Of a stretch of 64,000 nucleotides of DNA, positions 27,159 to 36,111 are shown one piece after another. The translations under genes were made by a program, and so were the position numbers. Numbering within the stretch: position 1 is the stretch's first letter; each line of letters opens with the position of its first letter. The notes under the pieces were generated by a model. The model saw only the letters and a list, made by a program, of their open reading frames with translations, was not told the origin of the DNA and made no database searches. The stretch comes from Cyanobacteria bacterium FACHB-502 (GTDB lineage: Bacteria > Cyanobacteriota > Cyanobacteriia > Elainellales > Elainellaceae): the NCBI GenBank assembly GCA_014695325.1, contig JACJNZ010000048.1:248001-312000 (forward strand), given 5' to 3'.

Positions 27159-27834
27159 TCGTTCGATTTCCTGGTTTCCTATAATTCGCCCTGCTATCGC
27201 TGCACCCGTGTTTTGTCTGGCACGGAGAGTATCTGATAGTATATCTAAGATGTATTAAACTAATTCGTTTTCTACCCGTTCAAAACGTTATTTATTGTGG
27301 CTTACTTGTGGCTTAAACGGGCGTTGCTTAATGGGTAATAGGGATCTTCAATTTATGCAGAAGACCTCATGATTGCGATCGCGCTCACCACCATACTCAC
27401 CCCCACGGATGAAACGCGATTTTCAAAGCAGATTTAGTCATTCATGCATTGCGATCGAACTGTCGGTACTTATTAGATATTGCTGTTGAGTATCACGGTT
27501 GGATACTACTGCAAAGCTCAAACAACTGCTTAACAAACGATCGAAACAGGTAATCAAAATTTGTCTTCTATCGGTAGGTTGAGATGTTGAATGTGATTTT
27601 GGTCACATGACCGCGTAGGAAATGATTTTTTCTGCAAATATCTCTACTTGAAGGGCTTCTCGCTAAAAACCAATTAATTCAAGCAGTTCAGCTTTAGTGT
27701 TTGATTAAATATGCCTTTATCCGAGGATGTTCTGAGTTGAAGCAAAGCCGTAAAAGTACGGACTGTATCAAAAAAAAGTCTAATTTTAGACAATTACACT
27801 GACTGTTTTTTTCGTCGCAGAACAAACACTAGCA
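27159..27834. other. Divergent intergenic region, AT-rich
   Basis: This 676-base spacer separates the capA-like gene from the CAP-domain gene. I see no open frame. It contains a perfect CRP-type palindrome (27592-27607) and a 14-base palindrome, GTCTAATTTTAGAC (27778-27791), close to the CAP-domain start. Confidence 0.6.
27592..27607. promoter_or_regulatory. CRP-type (SyCRP1-like) binding site
   Basis: The sequence is TGTGA-TTTTGG-TCACA, an exact TGTGA-N6-TCACA palindrome flanked by AA on the left and TG on the right, the consensus of cAMP receptor proteins including cyanobacterial SyCRP1. It lies 228 bases before the ATG of the CAP-domain gene and 434 bases from the divergent capA-like start. 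About 0.06 such sites are expected by chance in 64 kb. Confidence 0.65.
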
Positions 27835-28647
27835 ATGCCCGTTCTTAGAGCAGAGACAGTGCGTATGCGATCGAAAGATTTCAGAGCTGCTAGTACCGCT
27901 AAAGTTCTAATGGCTGAGGACAGCAGCACCGGACGGCTCAATTCTTTGACCCCGGAGCGGCTTTACAAAATTCACTCCCAACAGCGCGGCTGGCTGAACC
28001 TTTCCTTATCCCGACTTCAGGCGAACGCAAATCTTGAACTGTTCAATCAGCAGGGCAAGCTGTTGAGTCAGTCTAGCCAGCCTGGGCGCACCAGCGAAAC
28101 CATTCGCCGTGAGGTCGGTCCTGGAACCTACTATGTGCGAGTTTCGCGCCAGCAAGGCAAAACGCGCTATCAATTGAAGCTCGACCAGGAACCCGTTCAG
28201 GTCGGTCTGGCCAACCTACAGCTTCCTCTGCCTCAAGCCCCAGATCCGATCGTCCAATCGGTGTTAGACATCACCAATCAATATCGAGCACAGGCAGGGT
28301 TGTCGCCCTTGCGCTGGAACTCTGTGTTAACGGCAACCGCGCTGGCTCATAGCCAGGACATGGCGTTGAATGACTTCTTTGGTCACACCGGTTCGAATGG
28401 CTCTTCGCTATTTGATCGATTGCGGGCAGCAGGCTATGGCTACGACAGTGCAGGAGAAAACGTAGCAGCAGGCTATGCAACACCAGAGAACGTGGTGCAG
28501 GCATGGATGCAGAGTTCTGGTCACCGAGCTAACATTCTCAACCCAGAGTTAACGGAACTGGGAGTCGGATTTTTCTTGATGGAGCAAGACTCCGGTACAG
28601 TTCAGTCCCGCTACTACTGGACACAGAACTTTGGCACACCTGCGTAA
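27835..28647 (+). CDS. CAP-domain (SCP/PR-1) protein with PPC-like N-terminal domain
   Basis: A 270-residue protein. Residues about 38-120 resemble a PPC beta domain (YKIHSQQRGWLNLSLSRLQ ... YYVRVSRQQGK). Residues 139-268 are a bacterial CAP/SCP domain: NQYRAQAGLSPLRW, AHSQDMALNDFFGHTG, GENVAAGY, QAWMQSSGHRANILNP and LGVGF, with the conserved His and Glu residues. CAP proteins are usually extracellular and bind small hydrophobic ligands or act on the envelope. No typical signal peptide is seen, and the N-terminus may be mis-started. The gene ends eight bases from the convergent coiled-coil gene. A CRP-type site lies upstream. Confidence 0.87.
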   Translation: MPVLRAETVRMRSKDFRAASTAKVLMAEDSSTGRLNSLTPERLYKIHSQQRGWLNLSLSRLQANANLELFNQQGKLLSQSSQPGRTSETIRREVGPGTYYVRVSRQQGKTRYQLKLDQEPVQVGLANLQLPLPQAPDPIVQSVLDITNQYRAQAGLSPLRWNSVLTATALAHSQDMALNDFFGHTGSNGSSLFDRLRAAGYGYDSAGENVAAGYATPENVVQAWMQSSGHRANILNPELTELGVGFFLMEQDSGTVQSRYYWTQNFGTPA

Positions 28648-28654
28648 GGCGGCT

Positions 28655-30637
28655 TCAGGTCGGCAGGGGCTTTGAGTCTTCCTGCTGCAAAAACGATGGA
28701 AGTTCGACACTGCTCAGCGATCGCTTTGCCTTTACAGGGCGGAACGGATGCAAAAGCGGTGAGGGCGCGTTTGGGTTAGCAGCCAGGGCTGGAATAGAGC
28801 TTTTCTGCGTGGCTGGTTCGGTGGGCGGTGTTGAAATTTGAGGTTCTGTTACACCAGTTTGTGGCTTCGAATTGAGGGGGGCAGAAGTCGAGGAAGGATT
28901 GATTGAGGGAGGATTTAAGGGTTGGGCAGGCTGTTCTGACTCATCGAAATTGAGTGATGCAAACGCTGTCAAATCGCCTGTTAAACTTGCTTTGACTACC
29001 TCTTCTGGAGCAACCTCAATCAGTCGCGCCAGGTCTTGCCAGAGGGCATCTTCCGCTTCGGACATTGCAGAAGCCAGCAGGCGATCGGCGTCAGAAACAA
29101 TCACGTCATCGGGGTCAGCAATAGACTCAACTAGCGGCAATTCAACAGCCATTATTTCAGGAGATTCGCCCTGCATTGGCTTGGTTTCTGCCATTTCTGC
29201 TTCTGCCGCTTCTGTACTCACGGTTTGAGAACTTACGGTTTGAGGACCCACCGTCTGAGACAGCAAAGCCTCCACAAAGTGATCGGCGAGCGGTTGAACG
29301 ACGGCATCCAGTTGGGTCAGCAGATCGGGCGACGGCAAGATTCCAGCCGAGGTCTTTAGGTCGTAGCTAATTGAGACAGGAGGGGCTGGCTCTAAGGCAG
29401 TAGCTTCTGCGGCAAACTGCGAAGCGATCGGCTCTGCTTGAGGTTGAGCGGTAGTTTGATCAGCCTCAACAAACACTTCCTGCTCTTGGAGCTGATCTTC
29501 TGCGGTATCTGATGCAGTTGCACTGAGCGGAGCAAGCACCGGGAGCTGAACTGTGATTGGATTGGAGCGGACAGGTTCTTCAATCGCCTTTGGTTCTTCG
29601 ATCGGAGCAATTTCAGACAGGAGTTCTGCGACTTCAGCCGCTGCCTGATCTGCCTCTAGGGAAGCCAGTTCATCCGCACTCTTGAACCGCTTCATCCAGG
29701 GAAGCAGCGACTCTTGCAGGACAACAGGCTTTGACCAGGGTTGAATCTGCTGTGCTTTGGGCAGGAGGAGGCTATCGATCGGGGGAGCAATCATTTCTGT
29801 GCTGGAGTCCGTTTGCGGCATCGGCATCTCCAGACATTTTTCGAGCGCGGCTTTAAACTGAAGTGTGTATCGCTGCTGACGTTGAAGCCTTGCCTGCAAA
29901 TCGCGGCAGGTTCCTTCGGACTGCACTAAGGACTGCACCTGTTCGTTGTATCGCTGCTGAAGTAGGGCAGCCTCCCGCTCAAGCTGGGCAGCTCGCTCCT
30001 GGCTACTTTCCAGTTCTGCCGTAAGCGTTTCGATCAGGATGTGCTGTCGCTGGTTGGTTTGATGGGCAAATTCAAGCTGGCTAAACAGGTTGGCAATCTG
30101 TGCCTGAGCTGTTGCCAGATCTTCAGACTGGGGAGTAGCAAACGCTTCAGGCGATCGTTCGATTTGTCCTTTTAGGGCTTGTTGACTGCGTTCCAGGGCT
30201 TCTTCAAGCTGGGAAACGCGATCGAGCAGCACCCCATTACATTGATTTAATTCTTGAATCAGGCTGATCAAATCAATCAGGTTCGGCGGCTCAGATGACT
30301 GGGGAAGCTGTTCTGACAGAGCAGCCGTGAGCGACTCAGAAATCTCGCTTGCCGCAGGCTTTCCTGATGCTGACCCTGGACTGGCGATTGCTGGGCTAAC
30401 CCCGCTCGACGGGCTAACGACTACAGGCGCAACATAAGCGTTAACCGGGGCCGTAAGGGGAACTTCTTGCGACGCTGACTCATCTAACGCTAAAGGCTGC
30501 ACGTCTGGCGATTCGCAGGTTGCTTCGGTCTTTGCCAGTTCAGAATCGGTCAGTTCGGGAAAAGGATTCCACCAGTCTAGGGAAGATTCTAGTCCTGGTT
30601 CTGCCTGAGGCTTCAAAGGGAAATTCGGTTCACTCAT
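28655..30637 (-). CDS. Large acidic coiled-coil protein of unknown function
   Basis: A 660-residue protein from the ATG at 30637. Low-complexity acidic and Pro/Ser-rich stretches flank a predicted coiled coil at roughly residues 120-270 (repeated LEEALERSQQ, ELESSQERAAQLEREAALLQQ). Residues 270-660 are Glu/Ala/Val/Pro-rich with short hydrophobic clusters, and the last 40 are basic. I recognise no domain and no membrane span. It begins with an N-terminal WWNPFPELTDSE motif that might be a docking peptide; that is inference. Proteins of this composition in cyanobacteria are sometimes scaffolds or cell-shape factors, but nothing here proves it. Confidence 0.75.
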   Translation of the reverse strand: MSEPNFPLKPQAEPGLESSLDWWNPFPELTDSELAKTEATCESPDVQPLALDESASQEVPLTAPVNAYVAPVVVSPSSGVSPAIASPGSASGKPAASEISESLTAALSEQLPQSSEPPNLIDLISLIQELNQCNGVLLDRVSQLEEALERSQQALKGQIERSPEAFATPQSEDLATAQAQIANLFSQLEFAHQTNQRQHILIETLTAELESSQERAAQLEREAALLQQRYNEQVQSLVQSEGTCRDLQARLQRQQRYTLQFKAALEKCLEMPMPQTDSSTEMIAPPIDSLLLPKAQQIQPWSKPVVLQESLLPWMKRFKSADELASLEADQAAAEVAELLSEIAPIEEPKAIEEPVRSNPITVQLPVLAPLSATASDTAEDQLQEQEVFVEADQTTAQPQAEPIASQFAAEATALEPAPPVSISYDLKTSAGILPSPDLLTQLDAVVQPLADHFVEALLSQTVGPQTVSSQTVSTEAAEAEMAETKPMQGESPEIMAVELPLVESIADPDDVIVSDADRLLASAMSEAEDALWQDLARLIEVAPEEVVKASLTGDLTAFASLNFDESEQPAQPLNPPSINPSSTSAPLNSKPQTGVTEPQISTPPTEPATQKSSIPALAANPNAPSPLLHPFRPVKAKRSLSSVELPSFLQQEDSKPLPT

Positions 30638-31056
30638 AGCTTCCACTCACAAGGGCACGCATCACCTAAGCTCAATTTCACCGCACGGCAGACTCCGTCC
30701 GGCTAAACTCACACCATCTTGATCGACACAGACTATTAGGAAACAACACATCTGAGAAACAGCACACCAATCCTCAAATCTTGCCGAATTCGCTTGAAAT
30801 AGGGAAGATTTCCTCTACTTCGGCTGTTCAACTTTCTTCAGATCACCCAATCTCAGTCCAGCCTGCCGCACACGCTTCACTGAGACTCTTAACTTAGTAA
30901 CATAGAAAATCGGTTTAGCAACAGATTTATAAGTTAGTTAATGGTGTTGCCCGACTGCCGCTCATCTTACTGCCGCTCATCTTATAGTTAAGGACTCGGT
31001 TAAGCAAGTGGCTCGATCGTCTGGCGCAGCCACTCCGCTGAATTGACTTGACTCCC
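30638..31056. other. Intergenic stretch with a perfect 15-bp doublet
   Basis: This 420-base spacer lies between csaB and the coiled-coil gene, both on the minus strand. No gene is visible. ACTGCCGCTCATCTT occurs twice in direct tandem at 30954-30968 and 30969-30983. Confidence 0.65.
30954..30983. repeat. 15-bp tandem repeat, two identical copies
   Basis: ACTGCCGCTCATCTT is repeated exactly with no gap. It has the same period as the arrays at 2965, 4304 and 44824 but a different sequence. Confidence 0.9.
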
Positions 31057-32094
31057 CTAACGTAAAGCCGATCGCAATACTTCCTGATGAATCAGCGCTC
31101 GATCGACCGTTGCCTGAATTTGAGCTGGATTCAGGGCATCGCCATTGGCAAATAGCTCCAGCCAATCATGGGTTAACGCGCTCGCCGTCGTCGGCAGGGA
31201 GTCCAGCGTCGCACCTGACATTTCAAAATCCTGCATGAGTTGGCTCACCTTGGGATCATAGCTGATGGCATAACAGCGACACTCCGCCGCCGCCGCCATA
31301 ATCAGCGCATGAAGCCGCATCCCGATCGTCATCTCTACTCCTTGAAACAAGCCTTTGAGCTGCTGAGGATCGATCAGCGTCAAAATACGGCTCACGCCCG
31401 GAAGTTGCGGCTGGATCGCTTCGGCGATCGCGAGATCCTGGGCGGGCTGAAACGGAACGAGCAAAATACAGGTTTGCGTTGCCTTCTGAAAATCTGCCAG
31501 GGCACGGGTTATCAGCGTCAGGCGATCGGGTGTAAGGCGCGAGTGGGAGCGCAGGGCAACGGCAACCCTGGGCGCAGGCAAATCCCACAAACCCGGAACG
31601 GGCAGGGATTTCAGTGCCCAGACTGGATCGGGAGCCAGGGTCAGCGGCACTTGCCAGGAATCTACCTGTGAAGCCGACGCACTGTCTCGAACACTCACCG
31701 CAGTACAGCCTCGAAAAGACTGACGTGCCAGCCAGCCAGAGATCGATCGCCGTAAGGGACCCACACCCTGTGCCCAAGCGATCGTGCGTAAGCCCATCTG
31801 CTGGGCTAGCAGCATCAACCCCCCATAGTAAAAGGGATTTAGGGCACTGGTGGCATCTTGCATCAGGCTTCCGCCGCCCCAAACAAACGCATCTGCTCGG
31901 CGAAATGCTTGAACGATCGCAGGTAAGGATTTGCGCGGTACCGCTTCGACCTGATACTGCTTCTCAGTTTCGATCGGATTGCCAGAAAGTACGATCGGCT
32001 CAACGTGAGCAGGCAGCATTTGCAGCAGCGTTGCCAGCAGTGCCTCGTCGCCGCCATTTCCCATACCATAGTAGCCGCATAGTACTGCCCGCAT
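31057..32094 (-). CDS. csaB: Polysaccharide pyruvyl transferase CsaB
   Basis: A 345-residue enzyme of the pyruvyl transferase family that adds ketal-linked pyruvate to cell-wall polysaccharide so that S-layer-homology proteins can bind. Typical motifs are the N-terminal CGYYGMGNGGDEALL, VWGGGSLMQDATS, AWAQGVGPLRR, ALRSHSRLTPDR and the GMRLHALIMAAAA region with its conserved Arg and His. The family is common in cyanobacteria, which carry SLH-domain porins. GGGGAAG lies before the ATG. It stands on the minus strand downstream of the HTH gene, with no other S-layer gene nearby. Confidence 0.92.
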   Translation of the reverse strand: MRAVLCGYYGMGNGGDEALLATLLQMLPAHVEPIVLSGNPIETEKQYQVEAVPRKSLPAIVQAFRRADAFVWGGGSLMQDATSALNPFYYGGLMLLAQQMGLRTIAWAQGVGPLRRSISGWLARQSFRGCTAVSVRDSASASQVDSWQVPLTLAPDPVWALKSLPVPGLWDLPAPRVAVALRSHSRLTPDRLTLITRALADFQKATQTCILLVPFQPAQDLAIAEAIQPQLPGVSRILTLIDPQQLKGLFQGVEMTIGMRLHALIMAAAAECRCYAISYDPKVSQLMQDFEMSGATLDSLPTTASALTHDWLELFANGDALNPAQIQATVDRALIHQEVLRSALR

Positions 32095-32233
32095 TTTTGA
32101 CTTCCCCTGGGTGCGTTTCTCCTAAAACAATACTGGAGAGAGGGGGTGGATGGGTGGATGGGTAAATGGGTAGGGGAATGAGGAGTAGGGATGAGGAGTG
32201 GGGATGTGGAGGAGTAATCGCGTATCCACCCTG

Positions 32234-32671
32234 CTATCGGGAATTCCCAAACCGCTGCAAATATTCCCACCCGCGCTGTGCCCACACGCGATCCCGTCCG
32301 GTCTTCTCTGCGATCCACTGAGCAACTTTGGGACCAGACCAGCTTCCTCCATCGGGAGCCGTGCCCTGAAGCACCTGTCGGAGTTCCTGCTGCTGTTCAG
32401 GGGTGAGCAGCGATCGGGGGGTAGGGGGTTGGCGTTCTTTGATGCGATTGCGGACGGATTCCGGTCCCTCGCTGTTGTAGCGGCGCACGATCGTTTTGGC
32501 GTAGTCGTAGTTCAGCCCAACCAGTTCTGAGGCTTGCTTGATCGTCCATTGTTGTGCCACCAGCAGCAGCAAATGCCAGCGACGTGCTTCAATCCGGTCT
32601 TTGGTTTGCTTATAGCGATTCTTTAACTCTTCCAGCGTCAGGTAAGATTCCAGGCGAACTTTAGGGGACAT
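32234..32671 (-). CDS. Lone helix-turn-helix protein, IS630-transposase-like N-terminal half
   Basis: About 145 residues from the ATG at 32671 (MSPKVRLESYLTLEEL); upstream ATGs at 32680 and beyond are also possible. A homeodomain-like HTH covers WTIKQASELVGLNYDYAKTIVRRYN, followed by a second winged-helix region with GSWSGPKVAQWIAEKTGRDRVWAQRGWEYLQR. This is the layout of the DNA-binding half of IS630-type transposases, but the DDE catalytic half is absent and the frame ends naturally. I see no terminal repeats. It may be a domesticated DNA-binding protein or a transposase remnant. Confidence 0.72.
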   Translation of the reverse strand: MSPKVRLESYLTLEELKNRYKQTKDRIEARRWHLLLLVAQQWTIKQASELVGLNYDYAKTIVRRYNSEGPESVRNRIKERQPPTPRSLLTPEQQQELRQVLQGTAPDGGSWSGPKVAQWIAEKTGRDRVWAQRGWEYLQRFGNSR

Positions 32672-33025
32672 AGCAGGCATAGACATTGGGGCTGAGGAAT
32701 GAATGGAGAACAAGGAAAGGTGTGAATCACAATGCGAGAATCAGGAGAGCAGGTCAACGCGACTCTCCGTAGATTCAGCAAAGTATTTCGTAGTGAAGAT
32801 TACATCACTACTTTCTTCGATCGAAATTCCGTTGTCTGCTTTAGCAGCAGTTTTTTATGCAATCACCCGAAATTATGAAGCCTCTGTAATTTTTCGCAGG
32901 TATTTTCCTCAGGTTTGGTTCGCTTTGATTCTGGTTCGCTGCTAGATGGGCATTGAGAAACGGATAGAGCCTGGTTCGGGCTCGCAAGCTACAATACAAA
33001 CTGATTGTTTTATCCATGCCCCCTC
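32672..33025. other. Divergent spacer, no gene seen
   Basis: AT-rich spacer between the HTH gene and the DUF2499 gene, containing both promoters by position. I cannot assign -35/-10 boxes and see no RNA gene. Confidence 0.45.
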
Positions 33026-33334
33026 ATGCACGCCCTTTCGATTCCCACCTGGATGATTCATGTCTCCAGCGTGATTGAGTGGATCGCCGCCATCTGGCTG
33101 ATCTGGACTTATAGCGAGGTAAGCCGCAATTCTGCATGGCGTGCCCTCTCGTTTGGGATGCTGCCTGCGCTTATTAGCGCGATGTGTGCCTGTACCTGGC
33201 ACTTTTTTGATAACAGCCCTGCGCTGGAATGGCTGGTGATGCTGCAAGCTGCAACTACGCTGATTGGTAATTTCACCCTGTGCGCTGCAGGCTGGTGGAT
33301 CTGGCAAAGCCGTAAGGACACCCCGATCGCATGA
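33026..33334 (+). CDS. DUF2499 (Ycf49-like) membrane protein
   Basis: About 102 residues, taking the ATG at 33026; a TTG at 33005 would add seven residues. The sequence MHALSIPTWMIHVSSVIEW and WHFFDNSPALEWLVMLQAATTLIGN is characteristic of DUF2499, found in cyanobacteria and plastids. Three hydrophobic spans indicate a membrane protein. The function is not established. Its stop overlaps the next start in ATGA, so it is translationally coupled to a DUF3593 gene, a pairing that I recall as conserved in cyanobacteria. Confidence 0.85.
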   Translation: MHALSIPTWMIHVSSVIEWIAAIWLIWTYSEVSRNSAWRALSFGMLPALISAMCACTWHFFDNSPALEWLVMLQAATTLIGNFTLCAAGWWIWQSRKDTPIA

Positions 33335-33657
33335 CTCCCGAAACCCTATTTGGTCTATCCCTGTTCCCCTATCTTGGTTTCCTCTGGTTTCTCACTCGTT
33401 CGCACCAAATGCCCCGGCTTGCCCTGATTGGCTTTTATATGACGCTGGTGTTTGTGGGTGTGACGATTCCTGCGGGAATTTACGCAAAAGTAGCTTACGG
33501 TGAAGCTCTTGCTAATGTGGACTGGTTGCATGGCAGTGCAGAGTCATTTTTGACGCTGGCAAATGTGCTGGTAGTGCTGGGCTTTCGTCAGGCGATCGTG
33601 CAGGTAACTGCCCAGAGGAGTGCCCCAAGGAATGCCAAGCTAGAGGAGAAGGGCTAG
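33331..33657 (+). CDS. DUF3593 membrane protein
   Basis: A 108-residue protein with three hydrophobic spans (about 8-22, 29-52, 70-90) and a charged C-terminal tail. The LFPYLGFLWFLTRSHQMP and VTIPAGIYAKVAYGEALANVDWLHGSAE segments fit DUF3593. It begins in a four-base ATGA overlap with the DUF2499 gene, so the two products are made together and probably interact in the membrane. Function is unknown, and plastid homologues in plants suggest a photosynthesis-related role; that last point is inference from distribution. Confidence 0.85.
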   Translation: MTPETLFGLSLFPYLGFLWFLTRSHQMPRLALIGFYMTLVFVGVTIPAGIYAKVAYGEALANVDWLHGSAESFLTLANVLVVLGFRQAIVQVTAQRSAPRNAKLEEKG

Positions 33658-34050
33658 GGAAAAGCGGCGATTTTTGTAGAGTGCGATCGCTTCAGAATGT
33701 AGTATCCAGCCTATGATTAAATTTAAGATTTAGGCTAGAGCAATTACTGTGCTAAAAGAATTTTTCTCAAGGAAGTGCTGAGGTTAATGCTAAGGAATGC
33801 CAAGGTTTGATGCCAAGCTGTCAAACTATCCAGAGCATTGAACTGGCTCTATGTTGAGAAACGATGTTGAGAAACATTGAAATTGTCCGCTGGAGCGTGG
33901 GTTCCCGTTGGGAGAATGACTGGGGCAATTCATGATCTTGTCGCTGCCCGATTTACGTTACCTTCTGCCCGTTACACTGCCTGGTTTGGGCATCTTGAGG
34001 TTAGGAGGAAAGATTAGGAAACAACCCTTCGCCTGAGTGCACTACCCGCT
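33658..34050. other. Intergenic stretch before the second WD40 kinase
   Basis: No gene is supported. A 12-13 base direct repeat, ATGTTGAGAAAC, occurs twice near 33851-33876, and there is a HIP1 octamer near 33686. Confidence 0.5.
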
Positions 34051-36111
34051 ATGATTTGCTGTCTCAATCCTCACTGCAAGAAACCGCTCAACTCCGCAAG
34101 TGAAACAATCTGTCAAGGCTGCGGCGATGCTCTGATCCGCCTGCGAGGTCGGTATCGGGCAGTGCAGCCACTCGGACAAGGTGGATTTGGCAAGACGTAT
34201 TTGGCAGTTGACGAAGATCGACTGAACAGCAAATGTGTGATCAAGCAGTTTTCGCCGCAAATTCAGGGAACGAAGTCTTTGGATAAGGCGGTTCAGCTTT
34301 TTAACCAGGAAGCGGTACGGTTGGACGAACTGGGTGAGCATTCCCAGATTCCAACGCTGCTAGCGTATTTTGAGCAGGAACGCTACCTGTATCTGGTGCA
34401 GCAATTCGTCGAGGGACAAAGCCTGCTGCAAGAAATGCGGCAAAATGGGGCGTTTAGCGAACGACAGATTCGGGATGTGCTCTCGGATGTGTTGCCCGTG
34501 CTGCGCTTTATTCATCGCCATCAGGTGATTCACCGAGATATTACGCCTGCCAATATTTTGCGCCGTCAGTCAGACGATCGCCTAATTCTGATCGATTTTG
34601 GCGTTGCCAAGCAAATTAACGAAGAGTCTGCCGGAGAGCAGGGAACCCGAATTGGCACAGAAGGATATGCGCCAATGGAGCAGTTTCGCGGCGGCAAGGC
34701 ATATCCTGCCAGCGATCTCTATAGTTTGGGGGCAACCTGCCTGCATTTGATGACGGAAACTCGACCCGACAACCTTTATGACCCGCTCAACGGCTGCTGG
34801 ATTTGGCGAGAATATTTGCGTAATGACAAGAAAACGCTGGTGAGCGATCAACTTGCCCACATCCTGGACTATATGTTGAAGGATCTGGTCAACGAACGCT
34901 ATCAGTCTGCCGATGAGGTCATGCGTGACCTAAATGCCGACTCCTTTTTCCCCACGGTGGCGCAATTGCCTTTGGCGAGAACTGCAAAGCCGCCCATTCA
35001 GCCTGTTGGCTTGGGGGGACAGCCGATCAGTGCTCCCAAACGAGCCACCGTACCGCCTGCTATAGCCAGTAAACCGCCTTCGTCTAGACCCCCTCTGTCT
35101 AAACCGTTTGCCTCTACTCCGCCCACTCCAAAGCCACCTCAGGTGCAGCCGCCCTGGGAGAGTTTGCCTGCGACACCCAATTCGGGTCAGCCTAACGTGA
35201 TTTCGAGTCGGGGCAGCAATCGATCGTCCCGCGCAATGCACATTCTCACCGGACACGCTTCCTGGGTAACGTGCGTTGCTATTGGCTCCAATGTTCAAAA
35301 AGTGGCAAGCAGCAGTCTGGATGATACAGTGCGGATCTGGGATGCCGTGACGGGTCAAGAAATGTCTATCCTGAAAGGGCATAGCCGGGGCGTCAATACG
35401 ATCGCCCTCAGTCCTGATGGCAAAGCCCTGATTAGCGGCAGCGATGACTACACGCTTAAAATCTGGAATGTCAGTACGGGTACGCTGCTGGGAACCCTGA
35501 CGGGTCACAGTCGCGATGTCAATGCCGTCAGTGTTAGCCCCGACAGCAAACTGTTTGTCAGCGGCGGCGAAGACCGCACGATCCGCATCTGGAGTCTGAC
35601 TACGGGCGCATTAATGCGAACTCTGGGCGGTGAAACAGGCATGATTCGAACGCTGGCAATCAGTCCCGATGGCAAACTGTTGGCAAGTGGTGCACTGGAC
35701 AACAAAGTGCGGCTCTGGAATCTGACCACGGGCAGCCCCCTCCAGGTTTTATCGGGACACCTCAACTCGATTAATTCGATCGCCTTTTGTGCAGATGGCA
35801 AAACGTTGGTTACAGGCAGCAAAGACAAAACGATTCGCGTCTGGAACTACCAGACCGGGGAAATGCTGCGATCGCTGGCTGAACACACTCGTGATGTGAA
35901 TGCGATCGTGATTACGCCAAACGATCGATTGCTGGTCAGCGGCAGCAGCGATACAACCATTCGCATCTGGGATTTAGCAAGCGGTCGAGTGCTAATGACC
36001 TGGGCAGATCACGCCGATGCTGTAAACTCCCTGGCGATTAGTCAAGACGGTAAGCTGCTGGTGAGCGGCAGTTCAGATAAAACGGTGAGAATCTGGCAGT
36101 TGCCAACCTGA
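34051..36111 (+). CDS. 4-Cys zinc-ribbon Ser/Thr protein kinase with seven WD40 repeats
   Basis: A 686-residue paralogue of the kinase at 6951. The zinc ribbon uses Cys4, Cys9, Cys21 and Cys24. The kinase has GQGGFG (42-47), Lys65, HRDITPAN (161-168) and DFG near 182. The catalytic-loop Lys of HRDxKPxN is replaced by Thr165, while the catalytic Asp163 is kept, so activity should be tested rather than assumed. A Pro-rich linker (about 310-385) leads to seven regular WD40 repeats (about 395-686), each with GH-x-V, ISGSSD-type turn and I-x-I-W. Partner recruitment by the propeller is expected. Confidence 0.93.
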   Translation: MICCLNPHCKKPLNSASETICQGCGDALIRLRGRYRAVQPLGQGGFGKTYLAVDEDRLNSKCVIKQFSPQIQGTKSLDKAVQLFNQEAVRLDELGEHSQIPTLLAYFEQERYLYLVQQFVEGQSLLQEMRQNGAFSERQIRDVLSDVLPVLRFIHRHQVIHRDITPANILRRQSDDRLILIDFGVAKQINEESAGEQGTRIGTEGYAPMEQFRGGKAYPASDLYSLGATCLHLMTETRPDNLYDPLNGCWIWREYLRNDKKTLVSDQLAHILDYMLKDLVNERYQSADEVMRDLNADSFFPTVAQLPLARTAKPPIQPVGLGGQPISAPKRATVPPAIASKPPSSRPPLSKPFASTPPTPKPPQVQPPWESLPATPNSGQPNVISSRGSNRSSRAMHILTGHASWVTCVAIGSNVQKVASSSLDDTVRIWDAVTGQEMSILKGHSRGVNTIALSPDGKALISGSDDYTLKIWNVSTGTLLGTLTGHSRDVNAVSVSPDSKLFVSGGEDRTIRIWSLTTGALMRTLGGETGMIRTLAISPDGKLLASGALDNKVRLWNLTTGSPLQVLSGHLNSINSIAFCADGKTLVTGSKDKTIRVWNYQTGEMLRSLAEHTRDVNAIVITPNDRLLVSGSSDTTIRIWDLASGRVLMTWADHADAVNSLAISQDGKLLVSGSSDKTVRIWQLPT

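Noticed and set aside
27778-27791. GTCTAATTTTAGAC palindrome as a terminator
   Set aside because: It is AT-rich, lacks a directly following T run, and lies in a leader, so an operator is as likely; not called.
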